7,790 nucleotides of DNA, taken from NCBI GenBank assembly GCA_937873255.1, contig CALMVM010000534.1, positions 391 to 8,180 on the forward strand. The letters are read 5' to 3'. A model generated the notes under the pieces. The model saw only the letters and a program-made list of their open reading frames with translations, was not told the DNA's origin and did not search any database. Shown in pieces: positions 6,302 to 7,790 of the stretch (positions are counted from its first letter, which is position 1; each line of letters opens with the position of its first letter). The stretch comes from an uncultured Verrucomicrobiota bacterium (GTDB taxonomy: Bacteria > Verrucomicrobiota > Verrucomicrobiia > Chthoniobacterales > SZAS-18). The translations under genes were made by a program, and so were the position numbers.

Positions 6302-6319
6302 CATGCAATCAATGCATGA
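6301..6319. promoter_or_regulatory. Candidate LysR-box operator at the regulator's own start
   Basis: TCATGCA-ATCAA-TGCATGA is a perfect 7-bp inverted repeat with a 5-nt spacer. T6304 and A6316 give the T-N11-A geometry inside a dyad that is the hallmark of LysR-type binding sites. It overlaps both candidate start codons (6303, 6312) and lies about 57-75 bp upstream of the divergent ferredoxin ATG, which suits repression of its own gene together with activation of the divergent one. This role is inferred from position. Confidence 0.5.
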
Positions 6320-7229
6320 TTCTATCGGTCCAATTCCGTTCGACACGTACGAGTTGCATCTGTTCCGCTTGGTGGCACGTTCCGGCAGCTTTACCCGCGC
6401 CGCGACGTTGGCCGGTCTGACGCAGAGCGCCGTCACGCGTCAGATCCAAGGCATGGAAGCGCGGCTGGGCGTCGCGCTTTTCGAGCGCACCACCCGGCGG
6501 GTGGAAATCACCGCCGCAGGCCGGTTTCTGCTCGAACAATCCGCGCGCATCCTCGGCGAGATGAACCACTCCGCCCGCCGTCTGCGCGAGGAGTTTGCCA
6601 ACGCTCCGAAAACCGTCAGCGTCGGGGTTTCGCGTACGGTCGGGCTGGCTTACCTGCCGGGTTTTTTCGTGGATTATCAACGCCGGTTTCCGCACGTGCG
6701 GCTTCAGGTCAGCCACCAGTCCAGCCCCGAACTCCTCGCCGTCCTCGACGCGCGCGAGATCGACGTGGCGCTGCTCTGCCCGCCCGACCGATTGGCGGGA
6801 GATTTCGAGGCGGCCCATCGGTTCGCCGACGACTTCGTGTTGATCGTCCCGGCCAACCGCGCGCTTCCGGCCAACCCGCCGACGGACCTGTCCGCGCTGG
6901 CCGACTGGCTCGGTACCGATCAACGCTGGCTGTTGCCCGACGCGCGCACGAACACCGGCCGGCGTCTGCGCGCGTGGATGGACAGCCAGGGCCTGCGCGT
7001 CCGGTCCGCGATGGAACTGGACAGCTTCGACCTCATCGTCAACCTGGTGGGCCTCGGTATGGGCGTGGCGCTGGTGCCGCACCGGGTCCTGCCGCTCTAC
7101 CTGCGCCAACGACGGGTTCGGCGCGTGCCGATCCAGCCGCGTTTCAGCCGCGAACTCGTTGTCCTCGTCCGCCGCGAATTGCCTCTGCGCGAGCCCGTGC
7201 GGCAGTTCGTGGAAAGCGTGCTGTTCTAG
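6303..7229 (+). CDS. LysR-type transcriptional regulator
   Basis: The 308-residue protein has the standard length and two-domain plan. The N-terminal winged helix-turn-helix spans about 16-75 (YELHLFRLVARSGSFTRAA, then LTQSAVTRQIQGMEARLG with the recognition helix near 40-50, then LFERTTRRVEITAAG). A linker helix follows, and a periplasmic-binding-protein-like effector domain runs from about 100 (VSVGVSRTVGLAYLPGFF) to the end (GLGMGVALVPHRVLPLYL). LysR proteins act as tetramers and often control a divergent operon and themselves in response to a small molecule; the effector is unknown. ATG 6303 or 6312 is chosen because the longer frame from 6213 would overlap the divergent ferredoxin start and adds residues foreign to the family. 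No Shine-Dalgarno sequence is present. Target genes are inferred to be the divergent run with ferredoxin, SDR and cupin. Confidence 0.92.
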   Translation: MQSMHDSIGPIPFDTYELHLFRLVARSGSFTRAATLAGLTQSAVTRQIQGMEARLGVALFERTTRRVEITAAGRFLLEQSARILGEMNHSARRLREEFANAPKTVSVGVSRTVGLAYLPGFFVDYQRRFPHVRLQVSHQSSPELLAVLDAREIDVALLCPPDRLAGDFEAAHRFADDFVLIVPANRALPANPPTDLSALADWLGTDQRWLLPDARTNTGRRLRAWMDSQGLRVRSAMELDSFDLIVNLVGLGMGVALVPHRVLPLYLRQRRVRRVPIQPRFSRELVVLVRRELPLREPVRQFVESVLF

Positions 7230-7233
7230 ACGC

Positions 7234-7632
7234 TCAGACGGTTTCCTTGTGCTTCGCGCCGCCGGGCAGGAACACCGCCGAATCGTAGTACGTGCGGAAC
7301 TTGTGGACCTTCGCGCCGTCGTGCTCGATGACGCTCGTGCCCCGGTAGTTGAACGGCTGGCCGCTGGCGGCCATCACGCCCTCGCTCACCCATTCGAGCA
7401 CGGCGTCCTTGTCCGTTGAGATCGTGTGGTGGAACGTCGAGCGGATTTTTTCGAACGCCGCGAGGTAGTTCGTCCAGAACTTGCGCGCGCCCTCGGTGCC
7501 CTTCATCGGCTCGGTGAGGGCGAGGTTGAGCAGTTCCGCGTCGTCGGCGAACAGCGCCACGAGTGCCTCCGGGTCACGGGATTGTTCGATCTGCTGGAGC
7601 GTGCTCTGGAAGGTTTCGGCGAGGTTGGACAT
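7234..7632 (-). CDS. SnoaL-like / NTF2-like family protein
   Basis: The 132-residue protein has the NTF2-like alpha+beta cone layout. An opening helix (LAETFQSTLQQIEQ) is followed by the LFADDAELLN turn (27-36), GTEGARKFWTNYLAAF (45-60), a strand with LEWVSEG (79-85) and the closing pair YRGTSVIEHDGAKVHKFRTY (97-116). Members of this superfamily are small cytosolic proteins acting as isomerases, dehydratases, hydrolases or ligand binders; the substrate cannot be assigned here. The ATG at 7632 gives the normal start. The gene converges on the LysR gene with only 4 nt between stops and no visible terminator, so the two transcripts should overlap. It may belong to the same stress or detoxification set as the SDR and cupin, but it is not in their operon. 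Confidence 0.88.
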   Translation of the reverse strand: MSNLAETFQSTLQQIEQSRDPEALVALFADDAELLNLALTEPMKGTEGARKFWTNYLAAFEKIRSTFHHTISTDKDAVLEWVSEGVMAASGQPFNYRGTSVIEHDGAKVHKFRTYYDSAVFLPGGAKHKETV

Positions 7633-7790
7633 AAGCGTGGAGGAGTTGGAAACGCACCGCGCGGCGGGGCCGGGCGGCTCGAAAACGGATACGAACCAAT
7701 ACGCGTCCCGGGCGCAACGCGGTCGGGAGGGGGTGGGTACATTCCCGCTTGTTTGTTCGCGGGGATGGAAGAGTATGTTCGCCCAATGCC
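7633..7790. other. Intergenic right edge, no supported gene
   Basis: This stretch is upstream of the SnoaL-like gene and should hold its promoter, but I see no convincing -35/-10 pair. It contains the short palindromes CCGCGCGG (7657-7664), ACGCGT and CCCGGG. ATGs at 7765 (MEEYVRPMP) and 7775 on the plus strand could begin a gene leaving the window, but eight or fewer codons are visible and nothing identifies them. Confidence 0.4.

Noticed and set aside
6213..6302. Extended LysR start at ATG 6213
   Set aside because: The added 30 residues do not resemble LysR N-termini and would overlap the divergent ferredoxin start and the operator region.

Overview
The window reads as a high-GC (about 65-70% in most genes) chromosomal segment of a heterotrophic, aerobic bacterium. 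The order coxC - SCO - small CxxC membrane protein - DUF420, the short CIDCGLC-type ferredoxin and the small secreted proteins of unknown function best fit Verrucomicrobiota (Opitutaceae-like). That assignment is inference from gene content; no rRNA or other marker is present.

Left part (1-2844, + strand). The window opens with the tail of a probable HicB antitoxin overlapping a HicA toxin gene by 4 nt (1-240). With no gap at all, this is followed by a 74-residue single-pass membrane protein and then a cytochrome c oxidase module: subunit III (488-1144), a SCO/SenC copper chaperone whose ATG overlaps the coxC stop (1144-1857), a small exported CPGC membrane protein (1911-2249) and a DUF420 (CtaM/YozB-like) five-helix protein (2272-2844). 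Subunits I and II are not in the window. The three genes after coxC all look like assembly or metal/heme-handling functions, so this is the maturation end of a haem-copper oxidase operon. HicA has visibly lower GC than the oxidase genes, so the toxin-antitoxin pair looks like an insertion at the edge of the operon.

Middle part. A D-2-hydroxyacid (glycerate-type) dehydrogenase (2905-3861, +) faces a compact minus-strand run. In transcription order the run is a broken ferredoxin gene (6244-6037), a secreted protein of unknown function (5964-5434), a short-chain dehydrogenase (5420-4620), a cupin (4611-4255) and a small, lower-GC secreted protein (4233-3883). Spacings of 8-72 nt suggest one transcript.

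Right part. A LysR-type regulator (6303-7229, +) is divergent from that run. The 58-nt gap between the ferredoxin ATG and the LysR ATG, together with the first bases of the LysR gene, holds three dyads: a 17-bp dyad, an AT-rich palindrome overlapping a plausible -10 box, and a 19-bp dyad with the T-N11-A geometry of a LysR box. The simplest reading is a LysR regulator that controls itself and the divergent ferredoxin/SDR/cupin run. A convergent SnoaL/NTF2-like protein (7632-7234) lies 4 nt beyond the LysR stop. The last 158 nt contain no gene I can support.

The best leads for a second look are the frameshifted ferredoxin, which is shorter than a normal ORF cutoff and easy to miss, the stacked operators next to it, and the small CPGC membrane protein sandwiched between SCO and DUF420.
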